A stretch of DNA of 64,000 nt from Pseudomonas fluorescens (lineage in GTDB: Bacteria; Pseudomonadota; Gammaproteobacteria; Pseudomonadales; Pseudomonadaceae), in assembly GCF_902497895.1 (NCBI RefSeq), contig NZ_CABVHQ010000001.1, forward strand, positions 62,001 through 126,000. Reading direction: 5' to 3'. The stretch's first letter is position 1, and every line of letters starts with the position of its first letter. A program made the position numbers and the translations under genes. The notes under the pieces are model-generated. The model was not told the DNA's origin. It was given only the letters and a program-made list of their open reading frames with translations, and ran no database searches. Of the stretch, positions 9,073 to 18,076 are shown in pieces.

Positions 9073-9268
9073 ATCTCGAATCAAAGTAAGTTATTTAATT
9101 ATATTTTCCTGCTTATTAACTGGTCCTTTCACCTCCCTCGTCTTTACTAAATGCGAACTGTATCGTTAATTTTGCACTTCGCAAACACACAGAAAGCAGT
9201 ACCCGCCAAGGTACTGCTCATTTAGATTGTTGCAGCTGACTGCAACTAAACCATGACGACGTACTACT
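9073..9268. other. wecC-wzx intergenic region with two perfect inverted repeats
   Basis: No gene is seen. Two compact perfect hairpins occur: AGCAGTAC/GTACTGCT at 9195-9218 with an 8-base loop, and GTTGCAG/CTGCAAC at 9229-9246 with a 4-base loop. Neither is followed by a thymine run on the minus strand, so neither looks like a classical terminator. They could be RNA-stabilising, pausing or processing elements inside the O-antigen transcript, or protein sites. The rest of the gap is AT-rich and may hold an internal promoter. Confidence 0.5.
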
Positions 9269-10534
9269 TCACTTACTCCAGACACCGCGCGTATCAATCA
9301 GCTTGATTGCACCCAAACGAGCAGGAGGCAGTTCTTTGAACACCTTATGGTCAACCAACATCAACACAATAGTGGCTTCGCTCAAAGCGTCTTCTACCGA
9401 TTTGAACTCCACAACTTCGTCGAGTGTAGCCGGCAGTTCCGAAATGTTGGGTTCTACTGCGAATACACGCCCTGGGTGTTCGTGAGCGATGCGCTTGGTG
9501 ATCGCGACCGCAGGGCTTTCGCGCAGATCGTCGATATCGGGTTTAAAAGCGAGTCCGAAACACGCCACCGTGACTTCTTTTGCTGTTTTTTCTGGATTGG
9601 ACTGCAGATATTCCGCAACGGCCAGCTTGACCTTATCAATAACCCATTCAGGTTTTGCGTCGTTCACTTCGCGTGCACAACGAATAATTTTAGCTTCTTC
9701 AGGGGTTTTACTGACGATGAACCAAGGGTCTACAGCGATGCAGTGCCCACCGACGCCTGGGCCGGGTTGAAGAATATTCACCCTCGGATGGCGATTCGCC
9801 AATCGAATCAATTCCCAGACGTTGATATTTAGCTTATCGCAAATCATCGAAAGTTCGTTGGCAAACGCAATGTTCACATCCCGAAAACTGTTTTCGGTAA
9901 GTTTACACATTTCGGCTGTTCGAGCGTTGGTGATTACACATTCGCCTTCTACAAACAACTGATAAAGTTTGGCCGCACGCTCGGAGCATTTAGCGGTCAT
10001 CCCACCAATCACACGATCATTCTGTACCAGTTCTCGCAGCACATGTCCTGGCAAGACGCGCTCGGGACAGTGAGCAACACGGATATCGGACGACTCTCCA
10101 TGGGTCTGAGGAAAAGTAAGATCGGCGCGCATTTCAGCTAACCAGTTTGCCACTTGCTCCGTCGCGCCAACAGGTGAGGTGGACTCCAGGATCACCAGAT
10201 CGCCGGCCTTCAGTACCGGTGCAATGGCCCTGCACGCTGACTCGATATACGAAAGATCAGGTTCATGGTCGCCCTTGAATGGGGTTGGCACCGCGATCAG
10301 AAACGCATCAGCTGGCTCAGGGGTCTGGGTTGCACGCAGGTAGCCCTCTGTTACTGCGGCATGAACCACAATATCAAGATCCGGTTCAACGATATGAATC
10401 ATCCCTTTGTTGATGGTATCAACTGCGAGTTTGTTCACATCCACCCCAACTACCTTGATTTTTCGCGATGCGAAAACGGCAGCAGTGGGTAAACCGATGT
10501 AACCTAAACCAATAACTGAGATAGTCTTAAACAC
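9269..10534 (-). CDS. wecC: UDP-N-acetyl-D-mannosamine dehydrogenase
   Basis: A 421-residue nucleotide-sugar dehydrogenase closely resembling E. coli WecC over its whole length (for example IHIVEPDL, AVPTPFKGDHEPD and LANRHPRVNILQPGPG). The NAD-binding loop GLGYIGLPTA is at 9-18 and the catalytic Cys265 lies in GVGGHCIAVDP. It oxidises UDP-ManNAc to UDP-ManNAcA with two NAD per sugar in the cytoplasm. It follows wecB, which makes its substrate, with 50 bases between them. WecC is chosen over WbpA or WbpO (UDP-GlcNAc and UDP-GalNAc dehydrogenases) because of the detailed WecC match and the wecB partner. The product probably feeds the O-antigen, and may be the substrate of the amidotransferase triad downstream. 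Confidence 0.95.
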   Translation of the reverse strand: MFKTISVIGLGYIGLPTAAVFASRKIKVVGVDVNKLAVDTINKGMIHIVEPDLDIVVHAAVTEGYLRATQTPEPADAFLIAVPTPFKGDHEPDLSYIESACRAIAPVLKAGDLVILESTSPVGATEQVANWLAEMRADLTFPQTHGESSDIRVAHCPERVLPGHVLRELVQNDRVIGGMTAKCSERAAKLYQLFVEGECVITNARTAEMCKLTENSFRDVNIAFANELSMICDKLNINVWELIRLANRHPRVNILQPGPGVGGHCIAVDPWFIVSKTPEEAKIIRCAREVNDAKPEWVIDKVKLAVAEYLQSNPEKTAKEVTVACFGLAFKPDIDDLRESPAVAITKRIAHEHPGRVFAVEPNISELPATLDEVVEFKSVEDALSEATIVLMLVDHKVFKELPPARLGAIKLIDTRGVWSK

Positions 10535-10584
10535 GATGCCCGCCCTTCAATTCCTGGGAGTTAAAATCTCCCGATTCCGATATA

Positions 10585-11727
10585 TTAAATTTTTACAGTG
10601 ACGGGAAAGTTAGCCAGCACTTCGATTATACGTTGGCAAGCTTTGCCATCCCCGTACGGATTATGAGCAAAGCTCATGCTTTCGTAGGCTGCTGTATCTG
10701 AAAGCAATAGCTCCAGATGCTGAGCTATTGTGCGTGTTTCAGTGCCAACCAGTTTTACGGTGCCTGCCTCAACGGCTTCCGGACGCTCGGTTGTCTCTCG
10801 CATGACAAGCACTGGCTTTCCAAGCGATGGCGCCTCTTCCTGGATTCCACCGGAGTCCGTCAGAATGATAAAAGACTGATTCATCAAATAAACGAACGGC
10901 AAATAGTCTAGCGGTTCAATCAGGTGAATGTTGTCTATGCCTGACAATAGCCGGTTGATCGGCTCTCTGACATTGGGATTCAGATGCACGGGATAAACAA
11001 TTTCCACGTCGGGAAATGCTTTGGCCGTATCCACCAGCGCGTGACAGATACGTTCAAATCCGCCGCCAAAGCTTTCGCGGCGATGCCCAGTCACCAGGAT
11101 CACCTTTTTTCCGCTTCGAATGAACGAAAACTGCTCTTCCAGACCAGCTTTCAAAAAACTCGACTCTTCAAGTTTCTTGACTACATCGAGCAAGGCGTCA
11201 ATAACCGTATTACCGGTTATATACACGGTTTCTGGATTGACGCCTTCTTTGAGAAGGTTACGCTCGGAATTTTCTGTTGGGGCAAAATGCAGTGCAGCCA
11301 GCGCCCCGGTCAGCTTGCGATTGCCTTCCTCCGGCCAGGGGGAATAAAGATTTCCTGTTCTCAAACCGGCTTCAACGTGAGCGACTGGAATTTGCTGGTA
11401 ATAGGCGGCCAAAGCAGTCGCAAAGGTTGTGGCAGTGTCGCCGTGAACCAAAACAATATCGGGTTTAAAATCATCGAAGACGTTTTTCATACCCTGCAGA
11501 ATCGCGGTTGTCACCGCGTTCAGATCCTGCCCGGGCTGCATTATGTTCAGATCATATTCGGGTGTTAAGGCAAACAGGTCCAGCACTTGATCCAGCATCT
11601 GCCGGTGTTGAGCGGTGACGCAAACTTTCGACTCAAAACGTCTGTCCTCTGCGAGCGCCAGCGCAAGGGGAGCCATCTTTATTGCTTCAGGCCTGGTTCC
11701 AAATACAGAAAGTACTTTTAAGGGCAT
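10585..11727 (-). CDS. wecB: UDP-N-acetylglucosamine 2-epimerase (non-hydrolysing)
   Basis: A 380-residue enzyme with near-complete similarity to E. coli WecB (376 residues). It starts [17 protein letters not shown] and holds [26 protein letters not shown] and [17 protein letters not shown]. These carry the conserved acidic and His residues of the epimerase active site and the UDP site. It interconverts UDP-GlcNAc and UDP-ManNAc; wecC then oxidises the latter. It is the first biosynthetic gene after rfaH and the ops element, so it is the first gene whose transcription the antiterminator should favour. No other enterobacterial common antigen genes are near, so it is assigned to the O-antigen rather than to ECA. 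Confidence 0.95.
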   Translation of the reverse strand: MPLKVLSVFGTRPEAIKMAPLALALAEDRRFESKVCVTAQHRQMLDQVLDLFALTPEYDLNIMQPGQDLNAVTTAILQGMKNVFDDFKPDIVLVHGDTATTFATALAAYYQQIPVAHVEAGLRTGNLYSPWPEEGNRKLTGALAALHFAPTENSERNLLKEGVNPETVYITGNTVIDALLDVVKKLEESSFLKAGLEEQFSFIRSGKKVILVTGHRRESFGGGFERICHALVDTAKAFPDVEIVYPVHLNPNVREPINRLLSGIDNIHLIEPLDYLPFVYLMNQSFIILTDSGGIQEEAPSLGKPVLVMRETTERPEAVEAGTVKLVGTETRTIAQHLELLLSDTAAYESMSFAHNPYGDGKACQRIIEVLANFPVTVKI

Positions 11728-11819
11728 TTTTTTACCAACACTATGGGAAATTGAAATTTGTTCATGCTGACGAGTTCAAATTTTTGATGAATCGCACGGC
11801 ACTGGAACGGTGTTTCAAA

Positions 11820-11831
11820 CACGCTACCGCC
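11820..11831 (-). promoter_or_regulatory. canonical ops (RfaH recruitment) element, JUMPStart-like
   Basis: The minus strand reads GGCGGTAGCGTG, a perfect match to the 12-nt ops element that pauses RNA polymerase and recruits RfaH in E. coli. The bases just upstream (CCTGGG joining the element, preceded by CAGGGAACTG) also resemble the JUMPStart sequence. It lies in the 165-base leader between rfaH and wecB, about 95 bases before the wecB start, the usual place for an ops site. Upstream on the same strand is a TTGACA that could be part of an internal promoter, but no good -10 box follows it. Confidence 0.9.
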
Positions 11832-11892
11832 CCAGGATTTGACGTCAGTTCCCTGAAAACGATGTGTACCGCTATGTCAAGCGTTCTCACCA

Positions 11893-12438
11893 TTATTTGA
11901 AATGTGAGCATCTACGCTTTATGGAACCTGCCACCCGTCCGTTTTTACGCCAGGTCTGCTGGCGAGAAACGAAATCTATGAAGAGTAGTGCACGCTTCTT
12001 CACATCCGATGTCATAAAAATGACGTCCAGCTCTGAAAAAGCACTACCATCAACATTCAGTTTATCATCGACGTTTAGCGTTGATGTAGAAGCTTGTGCC
12101 GACCGGTGCTGTAGTTCGACGATGAGCGGATCACTGACTGGCAAAGGTTTACCGCCGAAACCTACCACTTTACTCACACCTCGAGTCGACCGCAAAGGGA
12201 CCCAATTTGCATCGTTAGGTAGATTTATGAACAGGTAACCTGGAAAGAGCGATTCGGTCACCCACTGGTGCTGCCCTCGCACCGATTTTTCACGGCAACA
12301 GGTGGGCCGGAAGCATTGATAGCCTTGGCGAATCAAGTGCTCCTCCGCACGTCCGTCCTGACGAGGCTTGCATTGAATCAGATACCAGGTCTGTTCTCGA
12401 GGAGCGTTTAGGTCGCTCGCCGCACTATGAATGTTCAT
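11893..12438 (-). CDS. rfaH: RfaH-type transcription antiterminator (NusG paralogue)
   Basis: A 181-residue protein resembling E. coli RfaH (162 residues) in its NusG N-terminal domain: QTWYLIQCKPRQ, AEEHLIRQGYQCFRP, ESLFPGYLFINL and STRGVSKVVGFGG. The C-terminal domain (about 125-181) aligns with the RfaH fold-switch domain through AF, VIF and RALLFIDFVSR, but has lost the usual KOW glycine and ends in a basic tail. It should bind the beta-prime clamp of polymerase paused at an ops site and suppress termination through long operons. ATG at 12438 follows a TACGGA site; an in-frame ATG at 12528 would add 30 residues unlike RfaH. It sits just before a perfect ops element and wecB, so it probably acts on its own operon. 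Confidence 0.88.
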   Translation of the reverse strand: MNIHSAASDLNAPREQTWYLIQCKPRQDGRAEEHLIRQGYQCFRPTCCREKSVRGQHQWVTESLFPGYLFINLPNDANWVPLRSTRGVSKVVGFGGKPLPVSDPLIVELQHRSAQASTSTLNVDDKLNVDGSAFSELDVIFMTSDVKKRALLFIDFVSRQQTWRKNGRVAGSIKRRCSHFK

Positions 12439-12831
12439 ATCCGTACACATATCACAAATGGTCGCTTCCATGGGATCAGTCGCGCACATGCAATGTCGAT
12501 GAAAGCCGTTCACTGAAACCGACCCCACTCTCGTTCGCCATCACATGGGCTTGTATCCCCACCCGTTTGCAGGTAAAAAACGTGACGCTGACACCATTCT
12601 CCGATCGTAACCCTGCAGATTTCTTCGACATTCTACTCGCAACGGTGCTAACTACAAAAATCGATGATCTGTTATCCCCCTACCGCCATGATGAGAGCTG
12701 CTTGCCGTCGTCGCCGCTACAAGACAGCTAGCGACAACCCTATAGATGCAAAGGGCACACTTCATGTCGGCCAGTGCGCCCAATATCATTGCTCGTTACA
12801 TCCAGACAAACCTGAAGCCGACCAGCAATAC
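12439..12831. other. wzz-rfaH intergenic region with an ops-like octamer
   Basis: About 390 bases without a convincing gene. On the minus strand positions 12680-12687 read GGCGGTAG, the first eight bases of ops, but the last four are GGGG instead of CGTG. An AGCAGCT segment lies about 15 bases upstream, as in JUMPStart sequences. If functional, this would place an RfaH site before rfaH itself. No terminator with a thymine run was seen after wzz, so wzz and rfaH may be co-transcribed. Confidence 0.45.
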
Positions 12832-13881
12832 CTAGCGGATTCCCTCTCTTCTGACGAAGATTTGGTAAGACACCGCCACTACACCGCCGAGAACCAGACC
12901 TGAGATCAATCCAAGCAAAATTATTAAAGATTTTTTTGGTTTGACCGGCCTATCAGGGTGCTCGACCACACCATCGAAGCGGTAAACCGCTACATCTTGA
13001 GGCCTTGTCTCAAGCTCCTTGTAAAAGCTGTATTTGGCTTGAAGGTCTCTGAGGCGACCTATAAAAGGATCATCAGAAACCCGAGCCTCGAGATTTTTAA
13101 TCTCAGCGTTGAGCGCCTTGGTCCCGCGCATATAAATCAGCTGCCCTTCCATGCTTCCCGCAATTTCTACGGAAGGGTTACCCGTGATGATTGGGGGCTT
13201 TTCCAGATTGATCGCTTCTGCAACATGCAACGCCTCGCGCAACTTGGTGATTGAGTCTTCGCGATTCTTTTTACCGGTTTCGCGCAACGTATGAAGTTGC
13301 TGATTGAGGCTGCGAGCTCGTACTTCAGCTTCACGCGCTACGTTTTTAATCATCTCGTTTTCTGCACGCTCGCCTGCACGTCTGACATAGGTGTCAACCC
13401 ACTCTCTAGCACGCTCCGGATCACTGCTCTGAGCGACAACCAGATAGCGGTCCGGCGCATCTTTACTTGGCGGCACCACAGAAATTTTCTTTGTGAACTC
13501 TGAATACAGCAAACCCTGTGATCCTTCACGTTCGCTGCTGCTCAGTATCGGGAGATACATATCTTCATAAAACTTGCGCCGCAATGACTCAGACTGTAAG
13601 TTCAGGACAAAAATACCATAGATATCCTTGACACTGTACGGCGTGAGTTCTGAATCGTTGGTTCGACCGTAGTTAAAGTTTGCGATGTCATTTTGTGTCG
13701 GAGGTATCACATAAGCTCGCGCCTCATAGACTGGCGCGCTCGTGAGCGCATAGATAACCGCAAATACTGTTGTAATGGCTGCAACACCGAGCATCAACCA
13801 TATTTGTTTCCACAATATCCTGAGAACGCCTCTGAAATCGATCTCCTGCAGGCTACCGGGCTCCACGGGACTATTTTGCAT
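12832..13881 (-). CDS. wzz: O-antigen chain-length determinant (Wzz)
   Basis: A 349-residue polysaccharide co-polymerase of the Wzz family. A first membrane helix lies at about 24-46 (IWLMLGVAAITTVFAVIYAL), followed by a large periplasmic domain with coiled-coil helices and a second membrane helix near the C-terminus (SLIILLGLISGLVLGG), preceded by the proline-rich PVKPKK segment usual for the family. It sets the modal length of Wzy-polymerised O-antigen in the inner membrane. ATG at 13881 follows an AAAAGGT ribosome site; a GTG at 13908 would add nine residues. It lies between rmlA and rfaH, with a 339-base gap on the rmlA side that may contain its promoter. Confidence 0.93.
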   Translation of the reverse strand: MQNSPVEPGSLQEIDFRGVLRILWKQIWLMLGVAAITTVFAVIYALTSAPVYEARAYVIPPTQNDIANFNYGRTNDSELTPYSVKDIYGIFVLNLQSESLRRKFYEDMYLPILSSSEREGSQGLLYSEFTKKISVVPPSKDAPDRYLVVAQSSDPERAREWVDTYVRRAGERAENEMIKNVAREAEVRARSLNQQLHTLRETGKKNREDSITKLREALHVAEAINLEKPPIITGNPSVEIAGSMEGQLIYMRGTKALNAEIKNLEARVSDDPFIGRLRDLQAKYSFYKELETRPQDVAVYRFDGVVEHPDRPVKPKKSLIILLGLISGLVLGGVVAVSYQIFVRREGIR

Positions 13882-14220
13882 AAAAACTGACCTTTTATTA
13901 GATTTCACAACCTATCAATGCTATTGATGAGGTCCTTATTTCAGCATAAATACTTCCGCAGACAGGCCTCAGAATCCATTTCCTTGTCCACATACGCACG
14001 TTTTTTACAACTCACGGTGCAATCCATTCCTTTTTGCGTCAAAACAGACTGTGATATCCCCCTCACCCATTTAACAAGCACCGCTCGAGCAAAGTTTATA
14101 TAATTGTGGAACGTAGTTTGAATATTGAAGTGTGCTCCAAAGCTGATTGACGTAGGGCAGGACATAACAATTCACTCGCTCCGCACTTTCTCAAATATTG
14201 CAACATATAAATCACAGGCT
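13882..14220. other. rmlA-wzz intergenic region
   Basis: A 339-base AT-rich gap. No gene is supported: a possible minus-strand frame of 74 codons (13941-14165) has no ribosome site or recognisable sequence. The TATATAA stretch near 14098 on the minus strand could be part of a promoter for wzz and the genes after it, but no good -35 box is spaced correctly. No intrinsic terminator after rmlA was seen. Confidence 0.4.
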
Positions 14221-15123
14221 TCATTGCTTCAAGCCGAGAACAGCCCGTGCAAGGTTGTGCAAATACTGGCCATAACCGGTTTTTTTCAATCGATCAGCCT
14301 GAAGACTCAATTGCTCCACTGTGATCCATCCGTTACTAAAGGCGATTTCTTCGAGACAGGCTACTTTGAGGCCCTGACGCTGCTCGATGGTATGCACAAA
14401 GTGGCTGGCTTCGAGCAGAGAGTCATGGGTACCTGTGTCCAACCACGCAAAGCCGCGCCCCAGCATTTCGACGTTGAGAGTATTCTGTTCCAGATAAGCA
14501 CGATTTACGTCGGTTATTTCCAGTTCGCCCCGATTGGACGGTGTGATGTTCTTCGCTATTTCAACGACCCGGTTATCGTAAAAGTACAAACCGGTTACAG
14601 CGTAATTGGATTTCGGCTTGAGGGGTTTCTCTTCGATGCTCAAGGCTCGACCCGAAGTATCAAACTCAACCACACCAAAACGCTCCGGATCGGAAACGTG
14701 ATAGCCGAAAACCGTCGCGCCGTGTTCCTGGCTGCTGGCCGAATGCAGTTTGTCCGAGAAGTGCTGACCATAGAAGATGTTGTCGCCCAGAATCAGGCAG
14801 CATGGGTCCTTGCCGATGAACTCTTCGCCGATGATGAAGGCTTGCGCCAGGCCGTCCGGGCTCGGCTGTTCAGCGTAGGTCAGCTGGATGCCATAGAGGC
14901 TGCCATCACCCAGCAGCTTGCGGAAGCACGGCAAGTCTTCAGGGGTGGAAATGATCAGGATTTCGCGCATGCCCGCGAGCATCAATACCGACAGCGGATA
15001 AAAGATCATCGGCTTGTCGTAGATCGGCAGCATCTGCTTCGAAACGCCGAGGGTCAGCGGGTGCAAACGCGTGCCCGAGCCGCCTGCGAGGATGATGCCT
15101 TTGCGGTTTGTCGTGTTGATCAT
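14221..15123 (-). CDS. rmlA: glucose-1-phosphate thymidylyltransferase
   Basis: A 300-residue RmlA. The nucleotide-binding signature [16 protein letters not shown] lies near 9-24, with [27 protein letters not shown] and [10 protein letters not shown] further on. It joins dTTP and glucose-1-phosphate to give dTDP-glucose, the first step to dTDP-L-rhamnose, and is usually feedback inhibited by that product. It is last of rmlB-rmlD-rmlA and its ATG overlaps the rmlD stop (ATGA). The rmlC epimerase expected for the pathway is not in the window; it may be elsewhere on the chromosome or left of the window. Length is slightly above the 290-293 usual for the family. Confidence 0.96.
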   Translation of the reverse strand: MINTTNRKGIILAGGSGTRLHPLTLGVSKQMLPIYDKPMIFYPLSVLMLAGMREILIISTPEDLPCFRKLLGDGSLYGIQLTYAEQPSPDGLAQAFIIGEEFIGKDPCCLILGDNIFYGQHFSDKLHSASSQEHGATVFGYHVSDPERFGVVEFDTSGRALSIEEKPLKPKSNYAVTGLYFYDNRVVEIAKNITPSNRGELEITDVNRAYLEQNTLNVEMLGRGFAWLDTGTHDSLLEASHFVHTIEQRQGLKVACLEEIAFSNGWITVEQLSLQADRLKKTGYGQYLHNLARAVLGLKQ

Positions 15124-16013
15124 TTATCGAGAACTTCCATTAGCATTCGGGTTACGCCACGTTGCCAATTCGGCAAGTGCAGAGAAAAATTGTCACGCAG
15201 CTTCTGAGTGTTCAAGCGTGAGTTCAGCGGGCGACGTGCAGGTGTTGGATAGGCCGTGGTGTCGATCGGATTGATGGCCGTCACCGCCAGTTGTTCACTA
15301 TGGCTGCGGGCGAATTCGATCACATGACTAGCATAGCCGTACCATGACACTTCACCGCTCGCCGCTAAGTGATACATGCCTCCGAGTTCTGGATGCTGTA
15401 TGACTTTTTGAATGGCTAGCGCGGTTACGTCTGCGATCAGATCCGCACCGGTGGGTGCGCCGATCTGGTCTGCGATGACACTAAGGGTTTCCCGCTCCCT
15501 GGCCAGACGCAGCATGGTCTTGGCAAAGTTGTTGCCACGAGCGCCGTAGACCCAACTGGTGCGAAAGATCAGGTGTTTGCAGCCCGAAGCGATAATGGCC
15601 TGCTCGCCAGCGAGCTTGCTTGCGCCGTAGTGATTCACGGGTGCAACGGCGTCATCTTCTCGCCATGGTTTTTGCCCATCACCGCTGAACACGTAGTCCG
15701 TCGAGTAATGAATCAGCCAGGCATCAAGGGCCAAGGCCTCCTCGGCCATGACCTGGCTCGCCAGGGCATTTACCCGGGTTGCCAGTTCAGGTTCTGATTC
15801 GGCTTTATCCACCGCGGTGTAAGCCGCGGCGTTGACGATAAGATCAGGTTTGACCTGGCGAATCGTTGCTCGAAGTGAGTCAAGGTCGGACAAGTCGCCG
15901 CATAGTCCATTGACCCTGTGGCGATCCAGAGCGATCACCTCGCCCAGTGGCGAAAGTGAGCGCTGCAGTTTCCAGCCGACCTGGCCGTTCTTGCCCAGTA
16001 AAAGAATTTTCAT
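15120..16013 (-). CDS. rmlD: dTDP-4-dehydrorhamnose reductase
   Basis: A 297-residue extended short-chain reductase. The NADPH loop is GKNGQVGW at about 7-14, [10 protein letters not shown] carries the family Thr-Asp-Tyr, and YGASKLAGE has the Tyr/Lys pair of the active site. It reduces dTDP-4-keto-L-rhamnose to dTDP-L-rhamnose. The longer open frame reaching 16109 is rejected: [10 protein letters not shown] is the family N-terminus, and its ATG (16013) overlaps the rmlB stop as ATGA. The gene overlaps rmlA in the same way, so the three are translationally coupled. Confidence 0.96.
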   Translation of the reverse strand: MKILLLGKNGQVGWKLQRSLSPLGEVIALDRHRVNGLCGDLSDLDSLRATIRQVKPDLIVNAAAYTAVDKAESEPELATRVNALASQVMAEEALALDAWLIHYSTDYVFSGDGQKPWREDDAVAPVNHYGASKLAGEQAIIASGCKHLIFRTSWVYGARGNNFAKTMLRLARERETLSVIADQIGAPTGADLIADVTALAIQKVIQHPELGGMYHLAASGEVSWYGYASHVIEFARSHSEQLAVTAINPIDTTAYPTPARRPLNSRLNTQKLRDNFSLHLPNWQRGVTRMLMEVLDK

Positions 16014-17086
16014 GCTTGGCTCGAACGGTCGCTGTAGTTTTTGTCGATCCACTGCTGGTAGCTGCCACTTTTCACGTGTGCTACCCACTCGGTGTTGTTG
16101 AGGTACCACTCGACGGTTTTGCGGATTCCGGTCTCGAAGGTCTCTTCCGGTACCCAGCCCAATTCGCGCTGGATCTTGCTGGCATCGATTGCGTAGCGCT
16201 GGTCATGGCCAGGGCGATCTTGAACATAGGTGATCAAGCTGGCATGAGGGCGATGCGCGGAATCCGGGCGCAGCTCATCGAGCAGCGCGCAGAGGGTGTG
16301 CACGACTTCGATGTTTTGCTTTTCGTTATGGCCACCGATGTTGTACGTCTCGCCGATGACGCCTTCGGTCGCGACTTTGTACAGGGCACGGGCGTGGTCT
16401 TCGACGTAGAGCCAGTCGCGAACCTGATTGCCTTTGCCGTAGACCGGCAGTGGTTTGCCTTCCAGCGCATTAAGAATGATCAGCGGGATCAACTTCTCGG
16501 GGAAGTGGCACGGGCCGTAGTTGTTCGAGCAGTTGGTGACCAGGGTCGGCAGGCCGTAGGTGCGGTTCCAGGCACGAACCAGGTGATCGGAGCTGGCCTT
16601 GCTGGCCGAATACGGCGAGCTTGGCTGGTAGGGGGTGGTTTCGGTGAAGAGGTCTTCCGGACCTTCGAGGTCTCCGTAGACTTCGTCGGTGGAAATATGG
16701 TGGAAGCGGAAACTGGCCTTACGCACGTCATCCAGAGCGCTCCAGTACTGACGAGCGGCTTCCAGCAAGGTGTAGGTGCCGATGATGTTGGTCTGTATGA
16801 ACTCGGAAGGGCCAGAGATCGAGCGATCAACGTGGGATTCTGCTGCCAGGTGCATGATCGTATCGGGCTGGTGTTCACGCAGGACGCGATCAACCTGGTC
16901 GCGATCGCAGATATCCACGCGTTCGAACACATAGCGCTCACTCTGAGCCGCTTCTGCCACAGACTCAAGATTGCCGGCGTAGGTAAGCTTATCCAGATTT
17001 ACTACAGAGTCTGCGGTATTCGAGATGATGTGGCGAATGACTGCAGAGCCAATAAACCCGGCGCCGCCGGTAACTAGAATTTTCAC
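16010..17086 (-). CDS. rmlB: dTDP-glucose 4,6-dehydratase
   Basis: A 358-residue extended short-chain dehydrogenase. The NAD loop [11 protein letters not shown] lies at 6-16, the [10 protein letters not shown] segment holds the Thr-Asp-Glu active-site trio, and [15 protein letters not shown] has the catalytic Tyr and Lys. It converts dTDP-glucose to dTDP-4-keto-6-deoxyglucose. The start is GTG at 17086, because [10 protein letters not shown] is the conserved family N-terminus and no ATG fits. It is the first gene of rmlBDA and lies downstream of a candidate promoter at 17241-17269. Confidence 0.97.
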   Translation of the reverse strand: MKILVTGGAGFIGSAVIRHIISNTADSVVNLDKLTYAGNLESVAEAAQSERYVFERVDICDRDQVDRVLREHQPDTIMHLAAESHVDRSISGPSEFIQTNIIGTYTLLEAARQYWSALDDVRKASFRFHHISTDEVYGDLEGPEDLFTETTPYQPSSPYSASKASSDHLVRAWNRTYGLPTLVTNCSNNYGPCHFPEKLIPLIILNALEGKPLPVYGKGNQVRDWLYVEDHARALYKVATEGVIGETYNIGGHNEKQNIEVVHTLCALLDELRPDSAHRPHASLITYVQDRPGHDQRYAIDASKIQRELGWVPEETFETGIRKTVEWYLNNTEWVAHVKSGSYQQWIDKNYSDRSSQA

Positions 17087-17240
17087 GCGAGGACCATACC
17101 CTTGAGTTGCTGAAAGTGCTCTGTATCGAGCGCCATCTAATCCATGAATGCAAAGGCTACTGCATCAACCATAGCCTGTCTCCCGTCCGTGCCGAGTCGA
17201 AACACACAGTGGTATCTCCGAGCTCTCGGACAGGCGCAAC

Positions 17241-17269
17241 ATTTTACAGTTTAAAGACATATTTACTAA
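17241..17269 (-). promoter_or_regulatory. candidate sigma-70 promoter of rmlBDA
   Basis: On the minus strand TTAGTA (17264-17269) and TAAAAT (17241-17246) are separated by exactly 17 bases, about 155 bases before the rmlB GTG. The -10 box matches five of six consensus bases; the -35 matches three. The surrounding 17.09-17.32 kb gap is AT-rich next to the GC-rich flanking genes. It is the best promoter-like sequence in the gap, but not proven. Confidence 0.4.
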
Positions 17270-17324
17270 CGGATATAGACAGGCAACGCATGAAAATCTG
17301 ATGTGCCCCCTGCGCTTTCGGGAA

Positions 17325-17564
17325 TCAGACGAGACGTTTGCGTCGCGCTCTTGCGGTACGACTGACCAACCAGCCGAGCAAGGGCCCGATCAGCATGCCT
17401 GTCAGCAATGCAACGACGACCACAACTGATACCGGCAACTGAGGCCCGGCCAGGCCCAGGAACAGCAAGGATACCGATTGCTGGTTCTCCAGCACAAAAG
17501 CCAGTATCGCCAGTACCAGCAAGAGAACAGCTACCACGAGGAGTACGCGCTTTAGATTACGCAT
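17325..17564 (-). CDS. LapA-domain (DUF1049/YciS-like) inner-membrane protein
   Basis: A 79-residue protein with two membrane helices (about 6-27, VLLVVAVLLLVLAILAFVL, and 43-66, VSVVVVVALLTGMLIGPLLG) and a basic C-terminal tail (RTARARRKRLV). This is the layout of the LapA domain, named for the E. coli protein that helps regulate LpxC turnover with LapB. It follows ihfB by 24 bases, a common order in gammaproteobacteria, and precedes the O-antigen locus. No LapB tetratricopeptide gene is adjacent here. Function in Pseudomonas is inferred from the family only. Confidence 0.85.
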   Translation of the reverse strand: MRNLKRVLLVVAVLLLVLAILAFVLENQQSVSLLFLGLAGPQLPVSVVVVVALLTGMLIGPLLGWLVSRTARARRKRLV

Positions 17565-17588
17565 GGATTGCTCCTTGGTCTGGCGCTA

Positions 17589-17885
17589 TCAAATCTCCTC
17601 CTCCTCGTCTTCATTCACCCGATCCCGAAGCTCTTTACCCGGCTTGAAATGAGGAACGAATTTCCCATCCAGACTGACGGACTGACCAGTCTTAGGGTTG
17701 CGGCCCACGCGCGGTGCGCGGTAGTGCAAAGAGAAGCTGCCAAAGCCACGGATCTCGATGCGATCGCCGGTAGCCAGGCACTGGGACATTTGCTCGAGCA
17801 TGGTCTTGATGGCCAGCTCCACATCCTTGGATGAGAGCAGCCCTTGATGGGTGACAATTCGTTCGATCAACTCCGACTTCGTCAT
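17589..17885 (-). CDS. ihfB: integration host factor beta subunit
   Basis: A 98-residue DNA-bending protein of the HU/IHF family, starting [10 protein letters not shown] and containing [17 protein letters not shown] and [10 protein letters not shown], the beta-arm segment whose Pro intercalates into DNA. The acidic C-terminus is longer than in E. coli (94 residues). It pairs with IhfA to bend DNA at promoters, recombination sites and replication origins. In Pseudomonas ihfB (himD) marks one edge of the O-antigen locus, as here. The 190 bases before it probably hold its promoter. Confidence 0.97.
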   Translation of the reverse strand: MTKSELIERIVTHQGLLSSKDVELAIKTMLEQMSQCLATGDRIEIRGFGSFSLHYRAPRVGRNPKTGQSVSLDGKFVPHFKPGKELRDRVNEDEEEEI

Positions 17886-18076
17886 ATTTTTCCCTTCTTT
17901 TTCAAGCAGCTAGATCAGCGCTCCAAAGGTTTTAGCATGCTCGGAGGATTTTGAACAGCCCGTGTATTGACTTATCTGCATGGTGCTTGAGATAGCGCGC
18001 GCAGGCCGAGAGGCGCGACATTTGTTGAAGCATAAAGTTTGAGGGCTGTATTCAGGCAGTACGAATTTTTTGCCGT

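Noticed and set aside
9269-11727. wecB and wecC as enterobacterial common antigen genes
   Set aside because: No other ECA genes are near; the genes lie in an O-antigen locus behind rfaH and ops.
13941-14165. A 74-codon minus-strand frame between rmlA and wzz
   Set aside because: No ribosome site, no similarity recognised, and AT-rich non-coding character.
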